64,000 bases of DNA from Chiridota heheva (Eukaryota; Echinodermata; Holothuroidea; Apodida; Chiridotidae): assembly GCA_020152595.1 (NCBI GenBank), contig JAIGNY010004511.1, forward strand, positions 124,001 through 188,000, written 5' to 3'. Positions 32,440-44,648 of the stretch are shown here, piece by piece. The translations under genes were made by a program, and so were the position numbers. Every line of letters begins with the position of its first letter. Position 1 is the first letter of the stretch. Under the pieces are notes generated by a model. The model did not search any database. It saw only the letters and a program-made list of their open reading frames with translations, and was not told where the DNA came from.

Positions 32440-35400
32440 TGGAATTATTTTTGACGGTCAGATGTCCATGTCAAACCAAGTTTTAACACATTCTCGTTGT
32501 CTCATTTCATCTTAACAACATTTCTCATATCCGTCGCTATCTAGACTTAAATACTTGCAATGATGTTGTGCGCTCACTCATTGTAATTAGACTGGATTAT
32601 GGCAATGTCTTGCTTCTGGGTGCTAAGGTATCTGATATTTCTAGGTTGCAATGTTGGCAAAACTTGGCAGCCAAACTTGTTTTCCGCGCAAACAAGGAAG
32701 CATGTATCCCCGCTGCTAAAACAATTACACTGGCTACCTGTCAAGGAGAGAATATTTTTTAAGGCTATGTTTTATGTTTACAATTCCTAACAGGTTTTAT
32801 CTCCGGCTAACATTTCGTGTACATGTTCTTTACTCTCCAGCTTACATTTCGTGTACATGTTCTTTACTCTCCAGCTTACATTTCGTGTACATGTTCTTTA
32901 CTCTCCAGCTTACATTTCGTGTACATGTTCTTTACTCTCCAGCATACATTTCGAGTACATGTTCTTTACTCTCCAGCTTACATTTCGTGTCCATGTTCTT
33001 TACTCTCCAGCTTACATTTCGTGTACATGTTCTTTACTCTCCAGCTTACATTACATGTTCTTTACTCTCCAGCTTACATTTCATGTACATGTTCTTTACT
33101 CTCCAGCTTACATTTCGTGTACATGTTCTTTACTCTCCAGCTTACATTTCGTGTCCATAATCTTTACTCTCCAGCTTACATTTCGTGTACATGTTCTTTC
33201 CTCTCCAGCTTACATTTCGTGTACATGTTCTTTACTCTCCAGCATACATTTCGTGTACATGTTCTTTACTCTCCAGCTTACATTTCGTGTACATGTTCTT
33301 TACTCTCCAGCTTACATTTCATGTACATGTTCTTTACTCTTCAGCTTACACTTCGTGTACAGGTGCTTTACTCTCCAGCTTACATTTCGTTTACATGCTC
33401 TTTACTCTCCAGCTTACATTTCGTGTACATGTTCTTTACTCTCCAGCTTACATTTCAGGTACATCTTCTTTACTCTCCAGCTTACATTTCGTGTACATGT
33501 TCTTTACTCTCCAGCTTACATTTTGTGTACATGCTCTTTACTCTCCAGCTTACATTTCGTGTACATGTTCTTTACTCTCCAGCTTACATTTCGTGTACAT
33601 GTTCTTTACTCTCCAGCTTACATTTCGTGTACAGGTGCTTTATTCTCCAGCTTACATTTCGTTTACATGCTCTTTACTCTCCAGCTTACATTTCGTGTAC
33701 ATGTTCTTTACTCTCCAGCTTACATTTAGTGTACATGTTCTTTACTCTCAGCGTGTACATGTTCTTTTTCCGTGTCCATGTTCTTTACTCTCCAGCTTAC
33801 ATTTCGTGTACATGTTCTTTACTCTCCAGCTTACATTTCGTGTACATGTTCTTTACTCTCCAGCATACATTTCGTGTACATGTTCTTTACTCTCCAGCTT
33901 ACATTTCGTGTACATGTTCTTTACTCTCCAGCTTACATTTCATGTACATGTTCTTTACTCTTCAGCTTACACTTCGTGTACAGGTGCTTTACTCTCCAGC
34001 TTACATTTCGTTTACATGCTCTTTACTCTCCAGCTTACATTTCGTGTACATATTCTTTACTCTCCAGCTTACATTTCAGGTACATGTTCTTTACTCTCCA
34101 GCTTACATTTCGTGTACATGTTCTTTACTCTCCAGCTTAAATTTTGTGTACATGCTCTTTACTCTCCAGCTTACATTTCGTGTACATGTTCTTTACTCTC
34201 CAGCTTACATTTCGTGTACATGTTCTTTACTCTCCAGCTTACATTTCGTGTACAGGTGCTTTATTCTCCAGCTTACATTTCGTTTACATGCTCTTTACTC
34301 TCCAGCTTACATTTCGTGTACATGTTCTTTACTCTCCAGCTTACATTTCGTGTACATGTTCTTTACTCTCCAGCTTACATTTCGTGTACATGTTCTTTAC
34401 TCTCCAGCTTACATTTCGTGTCCATGTTCTTTACTCTCCAGCTTACATTTCGTGTACATGTTCTTTACTCTCCAGCTTACATTTCGTGTCCATGTTCTTT
34501 ACTCTCCAGCTCTTTACTCTCCAGCTTACATTTCGTGTACATGTTCTTTACTCTCCAGCTTACATTTCGTGTACATGTTCTTTACTCTCCAGCTTACATT
34601 TCGTGTACATGTTCTTTACTCTCCAGCTTACATTTCGAGTACATGTTCTTTACTCTCCAGCTTACATTTCGTGTCCATGTTCTTTACTCTCCAGCTTACA
34701 TTTCGTGTACATGTTCTTTACTCTCCAGCTTACATTTTGTGTACATGTTCTTTACTCTCCAGCTTACATTTCGTGTCCATGTTCTTTACTCTCCAGCTTA
34801 CATTTCGTGTCCATGTTCTTTACTCTCCAGCTTAAATTTCGTGTACATGTTCTTTACTCTCCAGCTTACATTTCGTGTACATGTTCTTTACTCTCCAGCT
34901 TACATTTCGTGTACATGTTCTTTACTCTCCAGCTTACATTTCGTGTACAGGTGCTTTATTCTCCAGCTTACATTTCGTTTACATGCTCTTTACTCTCCAG
35001 CTTACATTTCGTGTACATGTTCTTTACTCTCCAGCTTACATTTCGTGTACATGTTCTTTACTCTCCAGCTTACATTTCGTGTACATGTTCTTTACTCTCC
35101 AGCTTACATTTCGTGTCCATGTTCTTTACTCTCCAGCTTACATTTCGTGTACATGTTCTTTACTCTCCAGCTTACATTTCTTGTCCATGTTCTTTACTCT
35201 CCAGCTTACATTTCGTGTCCATGTTCTTTACTCTCCAGGTTACATTTCGTGTACATGTTCTTTACTCTCCAGCTTACATTTCGTGTACATGTTCTTTACT
35301 CTCCAGCTTACATTTCATGTCCATGCTCTTTACTCTCCAGCTTACATTTCGTGTACATGTTCTTTACTCTCCAGCTTACATTTCGTGTACATGTTCTTTA

Positions 35401-36520
35401 CTCTCCAGCTTACATTTCGTGTACATGCTCTTTACTCTCCAGCTTACATTTCGAGTACATGTTCTTTACTCTCCAGCTTACATTTCGTGTCCATGTTCTT
35501 TACTCTCCAGCTTACATTTCGTGTACATGTTCTTTACTCTCCAGCTTACATTTCGTGTACATGTTCTTTACTCTCCAGCTTACATTTCGTGTCCATGTTC
35601 TTTACTCTCCAGCTTACATTTCGTGTCCATGTTCTTTACTCTCCAGCTTAAATTCTTTCGTGTACATGTTCTTTACTCTCCAGCTTACATTTCGTGTCCA
35701 TGTTCTTTACTCTCCAGCTTACATTTCGTGTACATGTTCTTTACTCTCCAGCTTACATTTCGTGTCCATGTTCTTTACTCTCCAGCTTACATTTCGTGTC
35801 CATGTTCTTTACTCTCCAGCTTACATTTCGTGTACATGTTCTTTACTCTCCAGTTGCTATTTTCTGCTTCAAACTGTCAAAATTTCAATGGTTAATGCCC
35901 CTCTCTGAGCTTAATTCGATTGGCCACATTTTAATCATATCACACGCTCAGTCTGGCCAGCCCTTGCTGCACTACAATCATCTAAGCTCAAGTTATCATT
36001 ACACAAATAAAGGAGATATGATATGCCCGTGATTCCTAAACTTTGTATCCGTTTGACCACATTTGCAAGAGTGATTACAGAGGCTATGAACAGACAGGTT
36101 CAATTTCATGTGTGCTGGTTTGATTGCCTGGAGGCAGGGATTTTATAACAAACTCCTTGTGAATGTCATAACTCCTGCTCATTGAGGCATGATGAAACCT
36201 TCAAAATTAGCAATCAGAGAGTAAAAGAGCATATACACGAAATGTATCTCTCTACTAATGTAATACTGCATCGCCCTAGGGGCCGCCCTAGGGGCGAAGG
36301 TTTACATTCCGCATCCGACAGAATCCGCGTGAAAGAAGTATGAATAGACAATCACTTAAATCTGCAGCTGACAAAGATTTCTTTTATATTGCCCCTAAAC
36401 TCTGGAATCACTTAACCATTAGCATTCGTACAGCCAACTCTTTACCAATTTTAAAGAAAACATTAAAATCACATTTCCTCAGTCATAATACTTGCTTTTT
36501 CTGTCACCTCCAGTTCTTTT
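32440..36520 (+). mobile_element. CR1/Rex1-like LINE RT C-terminus split by a satellite
   Basis: Before the array, plus-strand translation gives KLGIIFDGQMSMSNQV, then VVRSLIVIRLDYGNVLLLGA, LQCWQNLAAKLVF and LHWLPVKERIFFKAMFYVYNS. After the array (36340-36510) it resumes with SLKSAADKDFFYIAPKLWNHLTISIR and LPILKKTLKSHFL. These blocks are consecutive in CR1/Rex1-type LINE proteins, where the intervening piece is a short LSPAYIS-type loop. Here that loop is replaced by a 3 kb 34-bp array plus ~450 bp of other sequence. Confidence 0.8.
32806..35853 (+). repeat. 34-bp satellite derived from LINE coding sequence, about 90 copies
   Basis: The unit reads ACATTTCGTGTACATGTTC then TTTACTCTCCAGCTT. 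In the LINE frame it spells PAYISCTCSLLS, and the first copy is continuous with the LINE motif LSPA. Variant units (GTACAGGTGC, TTTCGTTTACATGC, TTTCAGGTACAT) recur in the same order about 620 bp apart (33340-33740 and 33960-34360), showing segmental duplication inside the array. The unit has no stop in any plus-strand frame, and 34 is not a multiple of three, so all three frames stay open (up to 907 codons). None is a gene. Confidence 0.97.
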
Positions 36521-36955
36521 CATCATTTTGTATTTTATTTTATGTATATTTATCTTTTGGCGCTGTGGTCTTGTTGTAGTATAGAAGTCTATTGTATGTA
36601 TGTATATGCTATAACTCCTGAATCGAATAAAATATTAACGTGGTTAGAATCTATAATCCTGTCATATATATTTGTGTACATTATACAACAATTCCAATAT
36701 AGTGCTCAGGAGATACCATGCAGTCACAAACATAACGACATAGGGTTCCCGATGCTTTCTTTTTGAGACCATAAAGATTCTTCAAAAAGATTTGAAACAA
36801 AATCCTATTGTTTCCAGATACATGAAGGGAATAAATTTGTTTCCTTTCATGTATCATATCAACCAGAACAAAAAGGTTTTGTGGTTCCGATGCTTTTGTC
36901 ATATGCTGATTGATTTGCAAGTTTTGTATTAACTTCTTATGTCATGAAATATTTG
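36521..36955. other. LINE 3' flank; no gene seen
   Basis: AT-rich DNA with AATAAA near 36625 and a small hairpin (TACATGAAGGGAA pairing with TTTCCTTTCATGTA) at 36821-36856. Confidence 0.45.
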
Positions 36956-38350
36956 TTCGATGATATTTATTTATAGGCCACACCCACCACACCCACCAGA
37001 TCAATGAAGTAAAACCTGTTGATAACATTAGCATGTGCACAATAATCAACAATATTATCATAGCAAGAATGATGCAAAAATGGTAGCTCATTTATCCTAT
37101 TTCAAGAGTTTGTCAGTAAACCCCGCCTACTCATTAATATTCATGACATCACTATCACAACATTAAAACATGTACAGACCATGACCCATCTGTGCACGAC
37201 ACATGGCGTCAATTCGATTAACAGTTCATGAGAGACAGGTGTTTACATCCATTAGCACTTTCACATTAGGCCACGCCTACCATGCATATCAATAACATCT
37301 GTTGATAACATAAGCATGTACACAATAACCAACAATATTATCATGCCCAATATGACGCAAAACGGACATACACTTGCTCATTTATCACTTTTTCACTTAA
37401 GCCCCACCCACTTATTAATATGCATGAATTAAGCACCAAAAATATTAGGGCACATCTGCAGACCATGAGTTCTGTGTACCACACAAGAGATGAATTCAGT
37501 TAATAGCTTTTATCTCAAAAGCTATGAACTAGATCGTGCTTACAAAGTTTTTCTTTACAAAATCAAATTAAGCCCTGCCCACTAAGCATATTAATGAATG
37601 TGAATGTTTTTATACAATGAACACATACACAATTGATAACATCATTATTATTCCTAAATATGAAACAAAACAGACATGTGACTATTAAAATTAAAAGCAT
37701 TTTAAGATTTTTGTATTAAGCCCCACCTACTCAATTAATATATATGACATCACCACCACCACAAAAAAAAAAAAAAAGGGACAACAAAATTAATAGGGCA
37801 CATCTACAGACTATGGGCTATATGTGTACTAAATATGGCATGAATCCACTTTACCATTCTTCAAATACCGTGTTTACAAGCTCTTTTCAGCAAAATCATA
37901 TTAAGCCCTGCCCACTATGCATATTAATGAAATTCAATATTTTTTCATCATGAACACAGTTGTTAAAATATAAACCTTTCAAGATTTTTACATAAAGTCC
38001 CATCTACTCATTAATATGCATGGCATCACCATCAAAAACAACAGGGCATATATACGGACCATGGGCTATCTGTATACAAAAATATGACATGAATCCAGTT
38101 TACCGTTCTTGAGATACCTGTTTACAAGTTCTTTTCAGCAAAATCATATTAAGCCAGGCGCACCACATATTTGAATGAAATTCAACGTTTTGACATGAAC
38201 ATGTAATGTACACACCAGCTAACATCATAATTATATCAAATATAAAACAAAACAAACATGTGGTTGTTAAAATGAACATTTTAAGATTTGTACATTAAGC
38301 CCCGCCTTAATGTATCGTTCTTGAGATACCGCGTTTACGAGCTGGCCATC
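36956..38350 (+). repeat. ~300-bp direct-repeat block, four to five diverged copies
   Basis: Each copy contains TTAAGCCC-CGCCCACT and CATATTAATGAA, then an AACACATACACAATTGATAAC-type segment, then a second GCCCCACCTACTCATTAATAT segment, then GGGCACATCTGCAGACCATG and TTCTTGAGATACC. Copy starts are near 36960, 37262, 37562, 37897 and 38147. An A16 run interrupts the copy near 37762. No coding. Confidence 0.85.
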
Positions 38351-38926
38351 ACATACAAAAACTACTAACTACTACTTAGCAAGGAGTTTTAGAGAAAAGA
38401 TTATTGTTTTTGCAGATTTTCAGGCATGGTAGGTAGAATTACTTCACACCAACTACCCCCTCCATCCCTTTCTCCCTCTCCTTTCTTCACCGTGTGTAAA
38501 AATTACTTTAGTATTCTTTTGGGGTACTATCAGAACAATTTGATATCATGTTTTTAGCTCAATTCTTGCCCCTTTGTATTGAAGCTCAAGCTTCTCCACT
38601 GCAGCCTTTCATATATCTCATAGACAGGGATTGTTGGGGAGTGATGCCTAATTGGACAATGCAACATCTGTATGTAATTCTTTAATTTCTTTTCAAAATT
38701 TTAGGAAATGATAAAGTTTATTCCTGCTAAAAAAAAATTGGGGTGTTTAGTTTACACTTATAGGCACATGTCAGGGAAGCACATGTAAGTCACCTTTGAC
38801 TTGTTTTCACTGTGTACCCAATGGATTTTGCCAGGACGGTATAGTAATGACTCAAAACTTTTCATCAGAATTGTTGTGCTCCTACAAAAGTTATGAAAGA
38901 CAATTCAAAATAGTTTTTCTTTAAAG
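38351..38926. other. no gene seen
   Basis: AT-rich DNA without recognisable features, apart from a C/T-rich patch near 38450-38490. Confidence 0.5.
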
Positions 38927-39133
38927 AAAAATGCTGAGGCCAGCTTGTTTGCAGATTGATGCATAAATGCTGAGGCCAGCTTGCTTGCAGATTGATGCAT
39001 AAATGCCGAGGCCAGCTTGTCTGCAGATTGATGCATACATGCTAAGGCCAGATTGATGCATACATGCTGAGGCCAGCTTGCTGGCAGATTGATGCATACA
39101 TGCTGAGGCCAGCTTGTCTGCAGATTGATGCAT
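38927..39133 (+). repeat. 36-bp minisatellite, six copies
   Basis: The unit reads AAATGCTGAGGCCAGCTTG then TTTGCAGATTGATGCAT. One copy, near 39042, is shortened by loss of the CAGCTTG..TGC part. The fourth base of the linker alternates between units (AAATGC and ACATGC), giving two subtypes. Confidence 0.95.
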
Positions 39134-41631
39134 GTAAATTCTGCAAGGTGCAAAGCTGTAAATGGTCTGTTTTGAACTTATTCTGATGTTGTTTTCTTAC
39201 TTACATAGGTTTGAATAAATTTAAGGATATTTAGCCAATGTTGTCTCCAGATGCACTGTTGATGAGTGGCATGTATTGACTCTGTTACATACAGTTGTAA
39301 CTGATGAATGCATTTGATAATTCAGTCAGCTGTGAACAAATTGGCACTCTTTCCTAGTCATGCTTCATTTCCTTTTCACCATATTTGATTGGAATTTGAA
39401 AGATTAATGATCATCATCATCTACATTGTATGGTCTAGTGCCAAGAAATGGACTGATGGATGAAAGTGTTGCATGTGTAATTGCACTTAAGCTTAATCAA
39501 CGTTACTGTAGAGTTCGAGCTTTTGGGTGTGTGCATTTGCCTTGTATATAGTCTACATCAAGTGTGGACATAAGTTACCTTTAGTGCAAAAACTAAGGGA
39601 TCCCAACCACAATGGGCCCAAAGAGCCCTGAACCTTTTTATTGCTCTACAGGGGTTCCATAGGGCCACCCAAAATGTAGTATTCATTTACTAAGGGCCAC
39701 AGTTGCCTCTATTACGCCACTGATTGAACTCGGGCTCATTTTTCAGAGGTTTATAAGGCTTTCAAAATGAGAAATACACCCTGTAGATGACATTTGATGT
39801 TCAAAATTTGCCAGTGATTTAGCATTTTCAACAGCTATGTCCCATCATGTGTTTTAGTATGTATATACAAGATAGTGGGGAAACTTCCCCCTCTTCTACA
39901 ACCAGTATTAAAATTTAAAGCAAAGAATTTTAGCCAAATGGATGAATACATTCATGCAAACAAAAATTAGAAGCAAATGAAAAGATTTGATCTTTAAACT
40001 ATAATTTAATGAAAATTGGGCAAACTTTTGCAAAAATGAGAATCTTATTTAGGAGAAGCTCTGATGTAACTTAGATTACTTTGGGCCGTACACCTATTTA
40101 CTCTGTTGATGAATTATCATCGATTGACTTTATTGACCCCATCTTTGTAGTCGGCCTTTTGATGCATTATTTAATAATTCCTATCAAAAAGTTTACTGGG
40201 CATCAAATGATATGCATTGCTACATTTCTGACATAAAACCAAGAAAACCATACACATTAAGTGTTATTTTTTACAGTTAAATTCCTAGGTGGTTGATAAA
40301 TATTTATATTAAAAAAAATTGTTATCTATATTTTTCTAATAAATTAAGCTGTTTACCACCTTAGAACCCTCATAATGGCAGCCAAATTTATAAACAGAAC
40401 ATATGAACCTGAAGTCTCTGCTATGCCTAAAATAAGTTAGTCCATAACAATTCTTCCTCAAAGGTCATCAATTTTAAAAGACGTACTCCATCAACCTTTT
40501 AATCAACTGCGACTACAATGCAGCTGTATGTATATTTCAAGAGAGGTATTTTATTCTAGTGTTGCAGATGTTCAAGGTATGGAAGCACAAATTACCGAAG
40601 TGATCTTTACATAATTTTTATTTCCCAGAGTTAAAATACTTCATTGTGGCACTTTATTCCACACAAATTGCTGTTGCACATTACTATACAACTGTAATAA
40701 TGATAAGATCAGTCATCTATACAAAGACCTGTGAAAGCCAGAAGGTACCATGTTCGTTCATAAGCTTTGAATAAGCTACAAAGGTATGCCCATTGTATAT
40801 TAACAAAGCTTTTAAACAATATCCAAGACATGTAGAGCTAATACAAGTATTTTTACTAGATGCAACAAAACTGTTCATTCATGTATGAGCAGTGAAATGA
40901 AGATGCAACATTTATTTGCTCAAATGGGCTCAAAGAATTACTTCACTTTTGTTTCATTCCACTGGTGCGGAATGGCTACGGATTGTCTTCGAGAATATAA
41001 TCACAGGAGGGTGACCCAACTGATCTAAAACACGATCCTTATACACAAGCCGATTTCACAAGTGTGATCCCAAAGTCAGTAGCACTTATTTCCAAATGAA
41101 ACATACAAACTTTTACAAAAGAATCGGGATAGTCAGCCTGCAATTTGCTCTTTTGTTTTAAAACTCAGCGCAAACCAATAAAAAAAAATGTGGGATGCTT
41201 AGCCACTGAACTTATCCTTGAACAGAGCAAAAAACATATCTCCACATAAGTACAGCTAACCACTTTTACCCGAACAATCCAAACGCACCTATAACCTTTG
41301 CCAAAATAAAAACTCTTTCTTCAAAATTATTAATAATTGATTAACTTGTGGGTCAAAAGTTATGGTCAATAGCAGCCCTAAAATACTAATCTCATTCACT
41401 TCGCAAAGACAAGAAAGCAAAAAAGTGAAGAAAAATCAAAAAGGAATACCCTTGTTTACCGCTGAAGAACAAAAACTTATGAAGATTTTAGTTCTGCAAA
41501 ATTTAATGGTTATGTACATTAGCACACATGTGTTTATACTAATGAAGCCTGAAACACTTGAATTACTATTTAATGTCAAATTTGTAAAGCTTTTGGAAAA
41601 TCATTCAAAAACCACCTGTAAATGGTATGAA
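39134..41631. other. no gene seen; possible decayed hAT-like end at ~39600-39725
   Basis: AT-rich, without convincing exons. The minus strand at 39712-39725 reads CAGTGGCGTAAT followed by GGGCC-rich sequence, reminiscent of the hAT-like MITE at 46971, but no matching left end was found. Confidence 0.45.
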
Positions 41632-43671
41632 GCGTGACTATGGAACAGAGATCATGCGTGACTATGAAACAGAGATCAAGCGTAACTATGGAACAGAGAT
41701 CATGTGTATCTATGGAAGTGACTATGGAACAGAGATCATGTGTGACTATGGAAGTGACTATTGAACAGAGATCCTGCATGACTATGGAGCAGAGATCCTG
41801 CGTGACTATGGAACAGAGATCCTGCATGATTATGGAGCAGAGATCCTGCGTGACTATGGAGCAGAGATCCTGCGTGACTGAGGAGCAGAGATCCTGTGTG
41901 ACTGGAGCAGAGATCCTGCATGACTATGGAGCAGAGATCCTGCATGACTATGGAGCAGAGATCCTGCATGACTATGGAGCAGAGATCCTGCGTGACTGAG
42001 GAGCAGAGATCCTGTGTGACTGGAGCAGAGATGCTGCATGACTATGGAGCAGAGATCCTGCATGACTATGGAGCAGAGATCCTGCGTGACTATGGAGCAG
42101 AGATCCTGCGTGGCTATGGAGCAGAGATCCTGCATGACTATGGAACAGATCCTGCATGGCTATGAAACAGAGATCATGCATGGCTATGAAACAGAGATTG
42201 GGAGGCGTGGCTATGGAACAGAGATCGGGAGGCGTGGCTATGGAAAGAGATCAGAAGGCGTGACAATGGAACAGAGATCAGGAGGCATGACTATGGAACA
42301 GAGATCAGGAGGCGTGACTATGGAACAGCAATCAGGAGGCGTGACTATGGAACAGAGATCAGGAGGCGTGACTATGGAAGAGAGATCAGCAGGCGTGACT
42401 ATGGAACAGAGATCAGGAGGCGTGACTATGGAACAGATCAGGAGCCGTGCCTATGGAACAGAGATCAGGAGGCATGACTATGGAATAGAGATCAGGAGGC
42501 GTGACTATGGAACAGAGATCAGAAGGCGTGACAATGGAACAGAGATCAGGAGGCGTGACTATAGAACAGAGATCAGGAGGCGTGACTATGGAACAGAGAT
42601 CAGGAGGCGTGACTATGGAACAGAGATCAGGAGGCGTGACTATGGAACAGAGATCAGCAGGCATGACTATGGAACAGGGATCAGGAGGCGTGACTATGGA
42701 ACAGAGATCAGGAGGCGTGACTATGGAACAGAGATCAGCAGGCGTGACTATGGAACAGAGATCAGGAGGCGTGACTATGGAACAGAGATCAGGAGCCGTG
42801 CCTATGGAACAGAGATCAGGAGGCGTGACTATGGAACAGAGATCAGGAGGCGTGACTATGGAACAGAGATCAGGAGGCGTGACTATGGAACAGAGATCAG
42901 GAGGCGTGACAATGGAACAGAGATCAGGAGGCGTGACTATGGAACAGAGATCAGGAGGCGTGACTATGAAACAGAGATCAGCGGGCGTGACTATGGAACA
43001 GAGATCAGGAGGCGTGACTATGGAACAGCGATCAGGAGGCGTGACTATGGAACAGAGATCAGGAGGCGTGACTATGGAACAGCGATCAGGAGGCGTGACT
43101 ATGGAACAGAGATCAGGAGGCGTGACTATGGAACAGAGATCAGGAGGCATGACTATGGAACAGAGATCAGGAGGCGTGACTATGGAACAGAGATCAGGAG
43201 GATTGACTATGGAACAGATCAGGAGGCGTGACTATGGAACAGAGATCAGGAGGCGTGACTATGGAACAGAGATCAGGAGGCGTGACTATGGAACAGAGAT
43301 CATGCGTGGCTATGGAACAGAGATCATGCGTGGCTATGGAACAGAGATCATGCGTGGCTATGGAACAGAGATCATGCATGGCAATGGAACAGAGATCATG
43401 CATGACTATGGAACAGAGATCATGCGTGGCTATGGAACAGAGATCATGCGTGGCTATGGAACAGAGATCATGCGTGGCTATGGAACAGAGATCATGCATG
43501 ACTATGGAACAGAGATCATGCATGACTATGGAACAGAGATCATGCATGACTATGGAACAGAGATCATGCGTGGCTATGGAACAGAGATCATGCGTGGCTA
43601 TGGAACAGAGATCATGCATGGCAATGGAACAGAGATCATGCATGACTATGGAACAGAGATCATGCACACAC
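41632..43671 (+). repeat. 24/27-bp minisatellite in three blocks
   Basis: All units share CTATGGAACAGAGATC. In the first block (to ~42190) and last block (from ~43290) the unit is 24 bp, ending CTGCGTGA or ATGCGTGG. In the central block it is 27 bp, ending AGGAGGCGTGA. The last block has a higher-order pattern of ATGCGTGGC and ATGCATGAC subtypes. Both periods are multiples of three and stop-free, so open frames of up to 417 codons on both strands are array by-products. Confidence 0.97.
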
Positions 43672-43859
43672 ACAGCTTGTTCTTCTCATGTACATTAAGG
43701 ATTAAGAAATACGACTGGAATCATCCTTCAAAGAGAAATACCAAATCAGAGTAAGATTCACTTCTAAAGAATTTACCTTACGCTCAATTGTACTGCTTGC
43801 TTCTACCACTGCCACTTTAATCACCCAGTATCAATTAATATTTCAATAAATTTTCAGTA
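43672..43859. other. array flank, no gene
   Basis: Short AT-rich spacer between the 24/27-bp array and the F1 repeat copy. Confidence 0.5.
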
Positions 43860-44085
43860 GATACTACTCTGTTCAAATAATAACATTGAAATGCTTGCCA
43901 TGACGTGTCCTTCTCCTTAAAAATATGTTCCAGCAAATCATAACCACAAACTTACTGTAGCAAATAGTGAGAACACTTTATCCTAATTAAAATAACCACA
44001 CAATAAGGACTTCATCCATTGCTAATATGATACTCAGCAGCAATTTCCACAACAACTAAAGTTTTCAGAGTAAAAAAAATAAAGA
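43860..44085 (-). repeat. dispersed repeat family F1, reverse copy (empty site)
   Basis: Read on the minus strand this matches 11560-11870: CTTTATTTTTTTTACTCTGA, then GGATGAAGTCCTTATTG, GTTATTTTAATTA, TTGCTACAGTAAGTTTG and GTTATGATTTGCTGGAACA. It lacks the 30-bp insertion present in the other copy, so it shows the pre-insertion state. Confidence 0.75.
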
Positions 44086-44221
44086 GAAAATTTTTAATCA
44101 AACTGGTTATGTATCAGGTCGGGTCTGACTGTTTGAAACTTTAAGGAGCAGAACAACTAATGCAGTGTTGCAGTGTTTCAAAGCTGATACTTGAAAGGAG
44201 AAGCTATTAATGGTATTCACA

Positions 44222-44648
44222 GTTTTGCTAATAAGCATAAAAACCAACAAGCGGTATTAAAACAACAACAGTTTTGCTAATAAACATCAACCAAAACCAA
44301 CAAGCGTTTTGCTAATAAGCATAAAAACCAACAAGCGTTTTGCTAATAAACATGTAAAACAACAACCGTTTTGCTAATAAACATGTCAACCAACAACCGT
44401 TTTGCTTATAAACATGTAAACCAACAAGCGTTTTGCTAATAAGCATGTAAACCAACATCCGTTTTGCTAATAAACATGTAAACCAACAACCATTTTGCTA
44501 ATAAACATGTAAACCAACAACCGTTTTGCTAATAGCATTTTAACCAACAACCGTTTTGCTAATAAGCATGTAAACCAACAACCGTTTTGCTAATAGCATT
44601 TTAACCAACAACCGTTTTGCTAATAAGCATGTAAACCAACAACCTTTT
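44222..44648 (+). repeat. 31-bp minisatellite, about 14 copies
   Basis: The unit reads CCGTTTTGCTAATAAACATG then TAAACCAACAA, with subtypes AAGCG/ACCG and ATAAGC/ATAAAC and a shortened ATAGCATTTTAACC unit that occurs twice. It lies about 130 bp from the F1 copy. Confidence 0.95.

Noticed and set aside
32817-35908. Open frames of 672, 583 and 907 codons on the plus strand
   Set aside because: They are produced by a 34-bp repeat that contains no stop in any plus-strand frame. All three frames are open equally, which no real protein gene would show.
41362-41637. 91-codon plus-strand frame before the 24/27-bp array
   Set aside because: Lysine-rich chance frame without domain or splice support; it ends in the first array units.
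42038-43754. Frames of 397 and 417 codons (repeats of TMEQRSGGV and RRRDYGTEI)
   Set aside because: They are by-products of 24- and 27-bp units. Opposite-strand and alternative-frame openings are just as long, and there are no splice sites, promoter or unique termini.
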